A stretch of DNA of 9,328 bases from Actinomycetota bacterium (GCA_026393655.1 JAPKZT010000308.1:1-9328); one strand, 5' to 3'; shown: positions 1 to 7,027, counted from the stretch's first letter. The notes: generated from the letters alone by a model not told the origin. Program-made: numbers and translations.

Positions 1-2
1 GC

Positions 3-590
3 GCGCGAAACACCAGATACGAGGTGATGCCGCACGATGTAATGACTGGACACACAGCAGATGACCAAGCTGAAACGGTTCTAATTAATTTATTGCGCGG
101 TGCCGGATTGTCTGGATTATCTGGAATGCAACGCAGTCAGCGGCACCCAATCTTGGCGCTCCGCAGAACTCAAACTCATCAGTTGTGTCGCGATCTCAAA
201 ATTGAAGTCGTTGAAGATCCATCAAACACGGATCCTAAATTTCAACGTAATCGAATTCGTCATGAATTAATTCCGCTGATGGATGCAATTGCGCAACGTG
301 ATGTGACAGCAATACTTGATCGACAAGCCGACTTATTTCGCGAAGATTCAATGCTGCTTGACGACTTGGCCAAAAAGATTGACGTAACCGACGCAAAACT
401 TCTTGCTGTTGCCCCGGTTGCTTTGGCGCGTCGCGCAATTAGGCAATGGCTTACCGAGATTTACCCACCAGATGCAGCGACTGTTGAACGGGTCTTAGAA
501 GTTGCTCGCGGTACAACTTTGGCTTGCGAGATCGGCTCAAATCGCGAGGTGCGTCGAAGTCAACAGCGCCTACAAATCTTCACAAAATAA
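3..590 (+). CDS. tilS: tRNA(Ile)-lysidine synthase TilS, 5'-truncated
   Basis: C-terminal part of TilS, the cytoplasmic ATP-dependent enzyme that converts C34 of the CAU-anticodon tRNA-Ile to lysidine, so that the tRNA reads AUA and is charged with isoleucine. The frame is open to the left edge and reads ARNTRYEV before the family motif HTADDQAET and the following LLRGAGLSGLSGM. Further on are DPSNTD and, a few residues later, RNRIRHELIP, both typical of TilS. The remainder (about residues 90-195 of the visible part) matches the TilS substrate-binding region and ends in a family-like GSNREVRRSQQRLQI tail. The SGGxDS PP-loop lies outside the window. A GTG at 24 is in frame but is internal to the conserved part, so it is not the start. 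The protein ends without the extra C-terminal domain of the longer E. coli enzyme, as is common in actinobacteria. The next gene starts 98 bp downstream. No hpt or ftsH follows, although these are common neighbours in actinobacteria. Confidence 0.93.
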   Translation, partial: ARNTRYEVMPHDVMTGHTADDQAETVLINLLRGAGLSGLSGMQRSQRHPILALRRTQTHQLCRDLKIEVVEDPSNTDPKFQRNRIRHELIPLMDAIAQRDVTAILDRQADLFREDSMLLDDLAKKIDVTDAKLLAVAPVALARRAIRQWLTEIYPPDAATVERVLEVARGTTLACEIGSNREVRRSQQRLQIFTK

Positions 591-676
591 TAAAAACAAA
601 AACACCAGCCCAATTCGCTGTGGTAAAGTTACCGCTTGATGTTGGTCGTTTCTAAAGTAAGTGGCACATCTGAAAC

Positions 677-681
677 AAAGG
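677..681 (+). promoter_or_regulatory. Ribosome binding site of the phosphatase-like gene
   Basis: AAAGG lies 7 nt before the ATG at 689. It is one of the clearer Shine-Dalgarno matches in the window and supports that start. I found no convincing -35/-10 pair in the 98-bp gap after tilS, so co-transcription with tilS remains possible. Confidence 0.5.
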
Positions 682-688
682 TTTACTG

Positions 689-1198
689 ATGCCACCAAAA
701 CTTCGCGGTAAATGGGCCCTGGGTATCACGCCTCGTAATCTGACTTGGATTATTAAAGACAAACTTGCTGTCTGCGAGCGTCCTGGTGGGTTTGGCACAA
801 ATCACCGAAGGGTCAGGCGTCAAGAAGAGATCATCTGGCTGCGCGAAAACGACTTTGGATTTGTGATTTCAATCAGCGTCGCGCCACACAACTTACACAG
901 TTACGAAGAGTTACAAATGCCTTACAAGCACCGGCCAATTGCGAACTCTGACGAGTTAGACCAATGGTTAAAGGCTTTTTATACCGAACTTTCGGTGCTA
1001 ATTCAAAGAGGTCTGAAAATCATTGTTCATGCTGAAGAAGTAAGTGAGCGGTTGCACGGGTTAATGGGCGGATACATCAGATGGTCTGGCTTGGTTGATG
1101 ACTCGGCGCAAGCAATAATTCTTACTGAAAGAATTGCTGGTCGTCAGTTAGACCCGGATTCTCGCGAACTGATTCTACGCGTACACGAACTTCGTTAA
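689..1198 (+). CDS. Dual-specificity phosphatase-like protein lacking the catalytic Cys (putative pseudophosphatase)
   Basis: A 169-residue soluble protein with no signal peptide or membrane segment. The layout resembles a small dual-specificity/tyrosine phosphatase: an N-terminal RPGG motif (31-34), a strand-like FVISISV segment (58-64), a HRPIANSDELD stretch (81-91) where such enzymes carry the general-acid loop, a helix, and then KIIVHAEEVSER (110-121). That last segment aligns with the P-loop HCx5R. His114 and Arg121 are in register, but position 115, the nucleophilic Cys, is Ala (codon GCT at 1031-1033). The following GLMGGYIRWSGL and AIILTERIAGRQLD match the helices after the P-loop in the phosphatase family (AxYLxxxG, then A(I)xxVRxxRP). 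The fold assignment is by pattern only. If correct, the protein should bind rather than hydrolyse a phosphorylated ligand. It lies 98 bp after tilS and is convergent with the polyprenyl synthase gene. A different, unrelated family cannot be excluded. Confidence 0.6.
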   Translation: MPPKLRGKWALGITPRNLTWIIKDKLAVCERPGGFGTNHRRVRRQEEIIWLRENDFGFVISISVAPHNLHSYEELQMPYKHRPIANSDELDQWLKAFYTELSVLIQRGLKIIVHAEEVSERLHGLMGGYIRWSGLVDDSAQAIILTERIAGRQLDPDSRELILRVHELR

Positions 1199-1229
1199 AA
1201 TTATATTTCGTTCAAAACGGTTTTTAACG
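1193..1229. terminator. Possible bidirectional terminator between convergent genes
   Basis: CGTTAAAA (1193-1200) and TTTTAACG (1222-1229) form a perfect 8-bp inverted repeat around the 25-bp gap between two convergent genes, and the arms contain both stop codons. Inside it, CGTT (1209-1212) and AACG (1216-1219) form a second small stem, followed by a T-run on the plus strand and an AT-rich run on the minus strand. Both stems are AT-rich or short, so termination strength is uncertain. The position is right for a shared terminator. Confidence 0.35.
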
Positions 1230-2213
1230 GACAACCGACTCTAAAAGAATACGCGGTGCCAAACGCATCGCAGTTGTTGCACTTGACGGTGGCATTTTGT
1301 TGCACTCAGTTTCTGCAATTGATACATACTCAAGTGCTGTTTCGATTGCACTTGCAATGCCTGAATTAGAACGAACGATTTGCAAAGCTTTATCACGCTC
1401 ATCACTTGTAAACGGCTTACCGAGAAGATCTCTCAACTCAATTGCGTCAGTTGAATCTGACGACAACGTCAATAGAACAGGCAGTGTGTAGACACCCTCT
1501 TCCATATCATGGCCGGCGCGTTTGCCAAGTTCGCCATCAGTAGCAATTACATCCAAAATGTCATCAACGATTTGAAACACCATGCCGTATGCAGAACCAT
1601 AACTTGTTAACGCGTCAACTATTTTTCGATCGTGCCCAGCAACGATTGCGCCAATCCGAGCAGCTGTAGCAAACAAAGATGCAGTCTTACCTTCGATGCT
1701 GACTAGGTACGACGGAATAGTTCGTGAGACATCATAAGTATGACGAAGCTCTTCGATCTGTCCTTCACAAAGTCTGCCGATTGTCTGAGCGAGCAAAGTT
1801 ACAACTTCGGTTCCGAGTGCAGCCGAAACCTCGGAGGCTTTCGCCAACATAAAATCTCCCGCGAGAATCGCTTGCAAGTTTCCCCATCTTGCGTTCACGG
1901 TGTCAACTCCTCGCCGTGTCAAAGATTCATCCATCACATCGTCGTGATATAAAGAACCCAGATGTACAAGTTCGCAAGCAATCGATCCTTGAATAACTTC
2001 GTCACTAACTGGTGATTCGTTTCCGACTTGGGCAGCGGCGATTGATAAAACTGGTCGCAATCTTTTGCCGCCAGCGATAATTAAATGTGAAGCAAGTTCG
2101 TTTAAGTGTGAATCTTTTGTTTGAACCGCATTACGTAACGCAAGATCAACACGGTCGCGATCCAACGCCATAAACGGCAGAGAGAGCAAAGGCGACGCGG
2201 TGGCCATATCCAC
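1224..2213 (-). CDS. Long-chain (all-trans) polyprenyl diphosphate synthase
   Basis: A 329-residue prenyltransferase of the trans-isoprenyl diphosphate synthase family, which condenses allylic diphosphates with isopentenyl diphosphate. In actinobacteria such enzymes usually make the menaquinone side chain (GrcC/HepT type). Seen in order: GGKRLRP (48-54, IPP binding), first Asp-rich motif DDVMD (91-95) followed by the conserved RRG, GRLCEGQ (146-152), the conserved Lys in IEGKTA (173-178), and second Asp-rich motif DDILD (217-221). The residues just before the first motif are small (Gly86, Ser87), which in this family goes with a long rather than C15/C20 product. Product length is inferred. 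Length is normal for the family. The start is uncertain: GTG at 2213 or ATG two codons later (2207), neither with a clear ribosome binding site. The homologous-looking sequence begins about residue 7. The gene diverges from clpC and is convergent with the phosphatase-like gene. Confidence 0.9.
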   Translation of the reverse strand: MDMATASPLLSLPFMALDRDRVDLALRNAVQTKDSHLNELASHLIIAGGKRLRPVLSIAAAQVGNESPVSDEVIQGSIACELVHLGSLYHDDVMDESLTRRGVDTVNARWGNLQAILAGDFMLAKASEVSAALGTEVVTLLAQTIGRLCEGQIEELRHTYDVSRTIPSYLVSIEGKTASLFATAARIGAIVAGHDRKIVDALTSYGSAYGMVFQIVDDILDVIATDGELGKRAGHDMEEGVYTLPVLLTLSSDSTDAIELRDLLGKPFTSDERDKALQIVRSNSGIASAIETALEYVSIAETECNKMPPSSATTAMRLAPRILLESVVR

Positions 2214-2357
2214 AGGCTAGGAGAAGTGCCTTGTGAAACTGCGAACTTGGAGTCGCGCGTCACATCAACAAATCTTTCACCAGTGCGGGCGTCGTAATCC
2301 GCCACACACTCACCGATACACTTTAAGAAAGGTCAATGACGCATAAGGCGGTCAAAG
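2214..2357. promoter_or_regulatory. Divergent intergenic region upstream of polyprenyl synthase gene and clpC
   Basis: These 144 bp must hold the promoters for both divergent genes. On the plus strand TACACT (2317-2322) is a passable -10 but has no good -35 at 17 bp. On the minus strand I found only weak candidates. I looked for a CIRCE inverted repeat and a HspR (HAIR)-type site and saw neither. No ClgR-like CGCT/GCG palindrome stands out. Confidence 0.35.
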
Positions 2358-2380
2358 TTGTTCGAACGGTTTACAGATAG
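2336..2380 (+). other. Short upstream ORF overlapping the clpC start
   Basis: ATG at 2336 begins a 14-codon ORF (MTHKAVKVVRTVYR, stop TAG 2378-2380) that overlaps the first 23 bases of clpC in another frame. AAGAAAGG (2325-2332) lies 3 nt upstream of the ATG, a rather tight ribosome binding site spacing. It could be a leader peptide affecting clpC translation, or chance. Confidence 0.2.
2345..2351 (+). promoter_or_regulatory. Ribosome binding site supporting the TTG start of clpC
   Basis: AAGGCGG ends 6 nt before TTG at 2358 and is close to the AGGAGG consensus. Together with the near-invariant ClpC N-terminus (MFERFTDRA) starting exactly at this codon, it supports a TTG initiator. No in-frame ATG lies nearby. 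Confidence 0.55.
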
Positions 2381-2810
2381 GGCACGCAGGGTCGTGGTTC
2401 TCGCCCAAGAAGAAGCTCGCCTGCTCAATCACTCATACATCGGCACTGAGCACATTTTGCTTGGATTGATTCACGAGGGTGAAGGTGTGGCAGCCAAAGG
2501 TCTTGAAGCACTTGGCATTTCACTTGAAGCAGTGCGCGCACAAGTCGAAGAAATAATCGGTCAAGGCGGATCATCGCCATCGGGACATATTCCATTTACG
2601 CCGAGAGCCAAAAAAGTTCTTGAACTCTCGTTGCGCGAAGCTCTTCAACTCGGGCACAACTACATCGGCACCGAGCACATTTTGCTTGGATTGATTCGCG
2701 AAGGCGAAGGAGTAGCCGCACAGGTTCTCGTCAAACGGTGGCAAAGCCGAAGGCGAAGCACCTGGCGCAAAAGACACACCTCAAGAAAAAGGTGGCAGCC
2801 AGATTCTTGA
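2358..2810 (+). CDS. clpC: ClpC N-domain fragment (5' half of a frame-disrupted clpC)
   Basis: First part of the ClpC unfoldase, which delivers substrates to ClpP in the cytoplasm. Residues 1-126 are a textbook ClpC N domain: MFERFTDRARRVVVLAQEEA at the start and two Clp_N repeats, each carrying YIGTEHILLGLI (residues 27-38 and 102-113). After GVAAQVLVK the reading leaves the family sequence and gives about 25 Arg-, Ser- and Lys-rich residues before a stop at 2808-2810. In the +1 frame from about 2737 the same DNA reads GGKAEGEAPGAK, the normal interdomain linker, and continues into the AAA+ modules. About 20 residues usually present between VLVK and the linker (in mycobacterial ClpC1 a helix including VRQQVIQLL) are missing. 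The out-of-frame tail is therefore not a natural C-terminus. Starts with TTG. Either a real mutation or an assembly/sequencing fault. Confidence 0.85.
   Translation: MFERFTDRARRVVVLAQEEARLLNHSYIGTEHILLGLIHEGEGVAAKGLEALGISLEAVRAQVEEIIGQGGSSPSGHIPFTPRAKKVLELSLREALQLGHNYIGTEHILLGLIREGEGVAAQVLVKRWQSRRRSTWRKRHTSRKRWQPDS
2436..2697 (+). repeat. Direct DNA repeat within the ClpC N domain
   Basis: Positions 2436-2472 and 2661-2697 are 37 bases each with a single mismatch (T2447 versus C2672), 225 bp apart, in frame with each other. They encode the paired YIGTEHILLGLI cores of the two Clp_N repeats. Protein similarity is expected, but this degree of DNA identity is high and could favour slippage, gene conversion or misassembly. 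Confidence 0.8.
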
Positions 2811-4827
2811 CCAGTTCGGTCGCAACTTGACGCAACTTGCCCGAGACAAAAAACTTGATCCAGTTATTGGACGTCAAAAAGAGATGGAACGCGTTATGCA
2901 GATTCTGTCTCGACGTACCAAGAACAACCCAGTTTTAATTGGTGAGCCAGGTGTAGGTAAGACGGCGATTGTTGAAGGTCTCGCACAAAAGATCGTCGCT
3001 AACGAAGTTCCAGAGACACTGACCAACAAGCAGTTATACACACTCGACCTTGGCGCACTGGTCGCCGGCAGTCGATACCGCGGAGACTTTGAAGAACGCC
3101 TCAAAAAAGTTCTCAAAGAAATCAAAACTCGCGGTGACATTATTTTGTTCATCGACGAAATTCACACACTTGTTGGTGCAGGTGCCGCTGAGGGCGCAAT
3201 CGATGCTGCGTCGATTCTCAAGCCAATGCTCGCTCGTGGTGAACTTCAAACAATTGGTGCGACAACGCTCGACGAATTCCGTAAACATTTCGAAAAAGAT
3301 GCTGCACTAGAGCGTCGCTTTCAACCAGTCAAGGTTGATGAGCCATCAGTTGCCCACACAATTGAAATTTTGAAGGGCATTCGCGACAAATACGAAACTC
3401 ACCACCGAGTAACGATCACCGATCAGGCGCTCGTCTCGGCTGCAAATCTTGCCGATCGTTACATCTCTGATCGCTTCTTGCCAGATAAGGCAATCGATCT
3501 AATTGACGAGGCCGGTAGTCGTTTGCGCATCAAGCGAATGACAACTCCACCAGATCTCAAAGAAATCGAAAACAAAATCAACGATGTTCAAGAAGCAAAG
3601 AAGAAGGCTGTCGAAGAACAACGATTTGAAGAAGCTGGTCGTCTACGCGATCAAGAGCGAACACTGCTTGAAGAGCGATCCCAGAAAGAAGTTGATGTCA
3701 AGGCCCAAGGCATTGATCTTTTTGACGAGGTTAGCGAAGAGTCAATCGCCGAAGTGTTAAGCATGTGGACAGGTATTCCGGTGTTCAAACTCACCGAAGA
3801 AGAGACCGCGAAATTGCTCAACATGGAAGGCGAACTCCACAAGCGAATCATCGGTCAAGAGAACGCAATCAAAGCAGTCAGCCAAAGTATTCGTCGTACT
3901 CGCGCCGGACTCAAAGACCCGAAACGTCCAAGTGGTTCTTTTATTTTCCTCGGGCCAACTGGTGTTGGTAAAACTGAACTCGCCAAAACACTTGCCGAAT
4001 TTCTATTCGGTGACGAAAACGCACTGATCGCTCTTGACATGAGTGAATACATGGAGAAGCACACAGTCAGTCGCCTTGTTGGTTCGCCTCCTGGATACGT
4101 TGGCTACGAAGAGGGCGGTCAACTTACCGAGGCTGTTCGTCGCAAGCCGTTTTCAGTTGTGCTGTTCGATGAAATCGAAAAAGCACACCCTGACGTGTTT
4201 AATACACTGTTGCAAATCCTTGAAGAAGGTCGTTTGACCGACGCACAAGGTCGCAGCACTGACTTTAGAAACACTGTTTTGATTATGACATCTAACTTAG
4301 GTACGCAAGATTTGCGCAAAGCCAATGTTGGTTTTGGCAAAAACGATGAAGCACTTTCATACGCTCGAATGCAAGAAAAGGTCAACGAGGCGCTCAAGGT
4401 TCAATTCAAGCCTGAGTTTCTTAACCGCATTGACGAAGTGATCGTGTTCCATGAACTTGCGATGGCTGAAGTAGTGCAAATGGTTGACTTGATGAGCAAG
4501 CGTTTGACCGGCCAACTTGAAGGACTTGGACTCGGGTTTGAACTCACAGAAACTGCCAAGGGTCTTCTTGCCAAGCGTGGCTATGATCCACAACTCGGCG
4601 CACGACCACTTCGTCGAGCGTTGCAACGATTCATTGAAGACCCTCTTTCGGAGAAGTTGCTACTTAAAGAGTTTCATGCCGGTGAAATAATTGTTGTCGG
4701 CGTTGAAGACGATCCTGAAAACAAAGATGAGCAACGATTCACCTTTAAAGCTGTTGAAGGCTTTGTTCCACCGAGTGCAGTAGTTCTCGCTGGCGCTGGT
4801 GACGCAACACCATCTACAACCGAGTGA
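2716..4827 (+). CDS. clpC: ClpC AAA+ modules D1-UVR-D2 (3' part of a frame-disrupted clpC)
   Basis: Remaining part of ClpC. The frame opens after a TAG at 2713-2715, and family sequence begins at about 2737. The first in-frame initiator-like codon is a TTG at 2827, within the conserved DQFGRNLTQLARD stretch, so it is probably not a true start. Counting from 2827: D1 Walker A GEPGVGKT (39-46), pore loop SRYRG (82-86), Walker B ILFIDEI (106-112); a UVR/coiled middle region (about 244-285); D2 Walker A LGPTGVGKT (375-383), pore loop GYVGY (423-427), Walker B VVLFDEI (444-450); and VGF (501-503), the ClpP-docking loop found in ClpC. The C-terminal small domain is complete. All catalytic motifs look intact, so nothing apart from the upstream lesion suggests decay. 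With the N domain restored the protein would be about 840 residues, normal for ClpC. The stop TGA overlaps the next gene's GTG. Confidence 0.9.
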   Translation, partial: PHRFSSNGGKAEGEAPGAKDTPQEKGGSQILDQFGRNLTQLARDKKLDPVIGRQKEMERVMQILSRRTKNNPVLIGEPGVGKTAIVEGLAQKIVANEVPETLTNKQLYTLDLGALVAGSRYRGDFEERLKKVLKEIKTRGDIILFIDEIHTLVGAGAAEGAIDAASILKPMLARGELQTIGATTLDEFRKHFEKDAALERRFQPVKVDEPSVAHTIEILKGIRDKYETHHRVTITDQALVSAANLADRYISDRFLPDKAIDLIDEAGSRLRIKRMTTPPDLKEIENKINDVQEAKKKAVEEQRFEEAGRLRDQERTLLEERSQKEVDVKAQGIDLFDEVSEESIAEVLSMWTGIPVFKLTEEETAKLLNMEGELHKRIIGQENAIKAVSQSIRRTRAGLKDPKRPSGSFIFLGPTGVGKTELAKTLAEFLFGDENALIALDMSEYMEKHTVSRLVGSPPGYVGYEEGGQLTEAVRRKPFSVVLFDEIEKAHPDVFNTLLQILEEGRLTDAQGRSTDFRNTVLIMTSNLGTQDLRKANVGFGKNDEALSYARMQEKVNEALKVQFKPEFLNRIDEVIVFHELAMAEVVQMVDLMSKRLTGQLEGLGLGFELTETAKGLLAKRGYDPQLGARPLRRALQRFIEDPLSEKLLLKEFHAGEIIVVGVEDDPENKDEQRFTFKAVEGFVPPSAVVLAGAGDATPSTTE
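2733..2740 (+). other. clpC: Frameshift/deletion junction in clpC
   Basis: Upstream the frame reads VLVK (ending AAA at 2733-2735). Downstream, GGT at 2737 starts the linker in a different frame. One base (C2736) lies between. In ClpC relatives about 20 residues sit at this point, so the sequence is short by roughly 59 nt, a non-multiple of three. The exact size depends on the unknown ancestral linker. Confidence 0.8.
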
Positions 4828-5633
4828 GTCAAAGCGTGCCAAGCGCGCGTCGTCGACTCGCCTACTTGCGAGTGTCGCTAGGTATTTTCGTAATTTTGAC
4901 GCTCACTGGGTGTCAAGTTGATTCTGTTGTCACGTTAGATGTTGGGCAAACTGGGTCTGGAATATTAACGGTGAGCATGACGGCTGATAAACAAGTTGTT
5001 GACCAAACACCTAGCCTGATTTCTGCGTTTCGATTCGAAGATGCCACTGCTGCAGGCTGGGTAGTTTCAGGGCCCAACGTCACTGCCGATGGAGGCATCC
5101 AAATATCGATCAGTCATGGTTTTAGTAATCTTGACCAGGCGTCTCAATTATTCACTCAACTCGGAAGCAAAAGTGGCCCATTTAAACAAATTTCAATAAC
5201 TCGCACGGGAAACCTCAATAATTCGACATATAAATTAGATGGCGTTTTGCAAGTTGATGGTGGTCTTGCGGCGTTCTCTGATCCTGAACTATTAAAAGTT
5301 CTTGGCGCTGAGCCATTCGCTCAAAATCTTCAACTCGCAAATATTGATCTTTCTAATGCAATGAACATTAATTTTGTCGCGAAACTTCCCGGCAAGACGC
5401 AGCAATCGACTGGATCAGTCACCGAAAATATTGTCACTTGGCAAGTACCACTTGATGGCAGTGCGCTACTGGTGACGTATACGTCAAAGAACACTGCAAT
5501 AAGGGCTATCGCCGCCCAATTTACATCGCTGTTTTTTAAATTTCTGCTCATAGTTTGGCTCGTCGGTATGGCGATAACAATCTTGACGATTGCTTACAAG
5601 CGCAGAGGTGAACTCCGCACACCCACCGAATAA
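4824..5633 (+). CDS. LppM-like lipoprotein (DUF3153/LppM domain) with C-terminal membrane anchor
   Basis: A 269-residue envelope protein. A basic N-terminus (RRRLAYLR) is followed by a hydrophobic segment and a lipobox LTGC with Cys30, predicting signal peptidase II cleavage and lipidation. Residues 31-230 form an extracytoplasmic beta-rich domain beginning VDSVVTLDVGQTGSG. This opening, the overall size and the C-terminal membrane helix (about 237-258) followed by KRRGE resemble actinobacterial LppM. In Mycobacterium tuberculosis LppM (Rv2171) has been linked to phosphatidyl-myo-inositol mannoside levels and phagosome maturation. The molecular activity is unknown. The start is GTG, overlapping the clpC stop as GTGA, which suggests translational coupling. 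No separate ribosome binding site is needed under that model. A second gene product with both a lipid anchor and a transmembrane helix is also the pattern described for LppM. The family call is by pattern, not by alignment. Confidence 0.75.
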   Translation: MSQSVPSARRRLAYLRVSLGIFVILTLTGCQVDSVVTLDVGQTGSGILTVSMTADKQVVDQTPSLISAFRFEDATAAGWVVSGPNVTADGGIQISISHGFSNLDQASQLFTQLGSKSGPFKQISITRTGNLNNSTYKLDGVLQVDGGLAAFSDPELLKVLGAEPFAQNLQLANIDLSNAMNINFVAKLPGKTQQSTGSVTENIVTWQVPLDGSALLVTYTSKNTAIRAIAAQFTSLFFKFLLIVWLVGMAITILTIAYKRRGELRTPTE

Positions 5634-5646
5634 TGTTGGTTACGAA

Positions 5647-7017
5647 ATGGTAAAACTTCGCACCGTATATAGATGCACCGACTGCGGAGCGGCAACACCA
5701 AAATGGGCAGGGCGATGTGGCTCGTGTGGCGCATGGAACAGCCTTGTTGAAGATGTCGAAGGTGACGATGAAATTATTTCAATCGCAACTGGCATGGCGT
5801 TGGTGCCAGCTGGTATACCAAAGCCGATTGACTCATTAGACGCAACAATTTCTGAACCTCAAACAACTGGTGTTGAAGAACTCGATCGAGTGCTTGGTGG
5901 CGGGCTTGTGCCTGGCTCTGTCACTCTGTTGGGCGGCGAGCCAGGCATCGGCAAATCAACTTTGCTGTTACAACTTCTTGCTGCATGGTCTGGTCAAACA
6001 CTTTATGTAACCGCCGAAGAAAGTGCACAACAGGTACACATGCGTGCCGAGCGCCTCAACGCAATCAAACCAGATTTATGGCTCGTCGCAGAAATGTCGC
6101 TGAATAACATCATAAAATCGATTGATCAAGTTGAGCCACAACTAGTCATAATCGACAGTATTCAAGCAATCGCCGATCCGCTGTTGAATTCTGCGCCCGG
6201 TTCGGTTTCACAAGTTCGGGGTTGTGCACATCGACTTGTTCAAGAGGCCAAAGCCCGCAATCTGCCAATCATTTTGGTTGGTCATGTCACTAAAGACGGC
6301 GGGCTCGCTGGGCCGCGTGTGCTCGAACATGTAGTTGACACTGTTTTATCTTTTGAAGGTGAACGTCATCATGCATTGCGTTTATTGCGTGCAGTCAAAC
6401 ATCGTTTTGGTTCAACTAACGAACTTGGCTTATTCGAAATGACCGAAATGGGTTTGCGCAGTGTGCCTGACGCCAGCAAATTATTTTTAGCAGACCGCCG
6501 AGCAGGCGTGCCTGGTTCAATCGTTGTGCCAGCACTTGAAGGGCATCGACCGTTACTAGTTGAAGTTCAAGCGTTGACCAACCTTTCGCCATCACATGTT
6601 TCTCCGCGACGGTCAGCCCAAGGTGTTGACTCTGGTCGCTTAGCGATGTTGCTTGCAGTTCTTGAGCGCCGCGCCAATGTCAACCTCTCACAGCACGAAG
6701 TCTTTGCGTCAGTTGTTGGTGGTGTCAAACTTGGTGAGCCTGGCGCAGATCTAGGTTTATGTTTGGCACTTGTTTCTGCATCTACAGATCGACCGCTGCC
6801 AGAAAACTTAGTTGCGTGCGGCGAAGTTGGCTTAGCGGGAGAATTGCGCCAAGCCAGCAACACTGCACGCCGTTTAGCCGAGGCGGCGCGATTAGGTTTC
6901 ACTCGAGCGATTATCCCGGCGAGCAGTGCTGTAGATATAAATATTCCTGGCATCAAACTTGAACCAGCGCAAACAGTTGCGCAGGCTTTAGCGCTCGCAG
7001 GTTTATCAATCAACTAG
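5647..7017 (+). CDS. radA: DNA repair protein RadA (Sms)
   Basis: A 456-residue RadA, a RecA-like, DnaB-type hexameric ATPase that drives branch migration and processing of recombination intermediates. Domains in order: zinc finger C10xxC13...C24xxC27; RecA core with Walker A GGEPGIGKST (96-105), Walker B LVIID (166-170) and the RadA signature region at 251-255; and a C-terminal Lon-protease-like domain (about 315-450) with QGVDSGRLAMLLAVLERRA and CGEVGLAGELRQ. The signature KNRFG is KHRFG here: position 252 is His (CAT) rather than Asn. Length is usual for the family. I chose ATG 5647 because the zinc finger follows immediately, as in other RadA proteins. The frame is open further up, with TTG at 5590 and GTG at 5608, but these would add unrelated residues. 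No clear ribosome binding site is visible, and a six-codon ORF at 5633-5653 overlaps this start. The gene follows the lppM-like gene by 13 bp. Confidence 0.95.
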   Translation: MVKLRTVYRCTDCGAATPKWAGRCGSCGAWNSLVEDVEGDDEIISIATGMALVPAGIPKPIDSLDATISEPQTTGVEELDRVLGGGLVPGSVTLLGGEPGIGKSTLLLQLLAAWSGQTLYVTAEESAQQVHMRAERLNAIKPDLWLVAEMSLNNIIKSIDQVEPQLVIIDSIQAIADPLLNSAPGSVSQVRGCAHRLVQEAKARNLPIILVGHVTKDGGLAGPRVLEHVVDTVLSFEGERHHALRLLRAVKHRFGSTNELGLFEMTEMGLRSVPDASKLFLADRRAGVPGSIVVPALEGHRPLLVEVQALTNLSPSHVSPRRSAQGVDSGRLAMLLAVLERRANVNLSQHEVFASVVGGVKLGEPGADLGLCLALVSASTDRPLPENLVACGEVGLAGELRQASNTARRLAEAARLGFTRAIIPASSAVDINIPGIKLEPAQTVAQALALAGLSIN

Positions 7018-7027
7018 CGTTAAATTA

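Noticed and set aside
591..640. Possible terminator after tilS: ACCAGC...GCTGTGGT hairpin, with a T-rich stretch on the minus strand
   Set aside because: The stem has a bulge, and the T-run is on the wrong side for tilS. No minus-strand gene ends here, so it has no evident role.
2102..2305. A 67-codon minus-strand ORF that runs from the intergenic region into the start of the polyprenyl synthase gene (MADYDARTGERF...)
   Set aside because: Its second half lies out of frame over the conserved start of the synthase, and its product becomes Trp/Arg/Cys-rich, as expected for a shadow. The first 30 codons look plausible but I recognise no family.
2716..2826. Programmed +1 frameshifting as the explanation for split clpC
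   Set aside because: No recognisable slippery motif is present at AAACGGTGG, and a frameshift would still leave about 20 conserved residues missing. Deletion or assembly error fits better.
3034..3310. Opposite-strand and alternative-frame ORFs of 60-90 codons inside clpC
   Set aside because: They lie over strongly conserved AAA+ coding sequence and their products show no family features, so they are shadows.
5633..5653. Six-codon ORF (MLVTKW) between the lppM-like gene and radA, overlapping the lppM stop as TAATG
   Set aside because: Too short to judge. It may aid coupling to the radA start, but nothing beyond position supports it.
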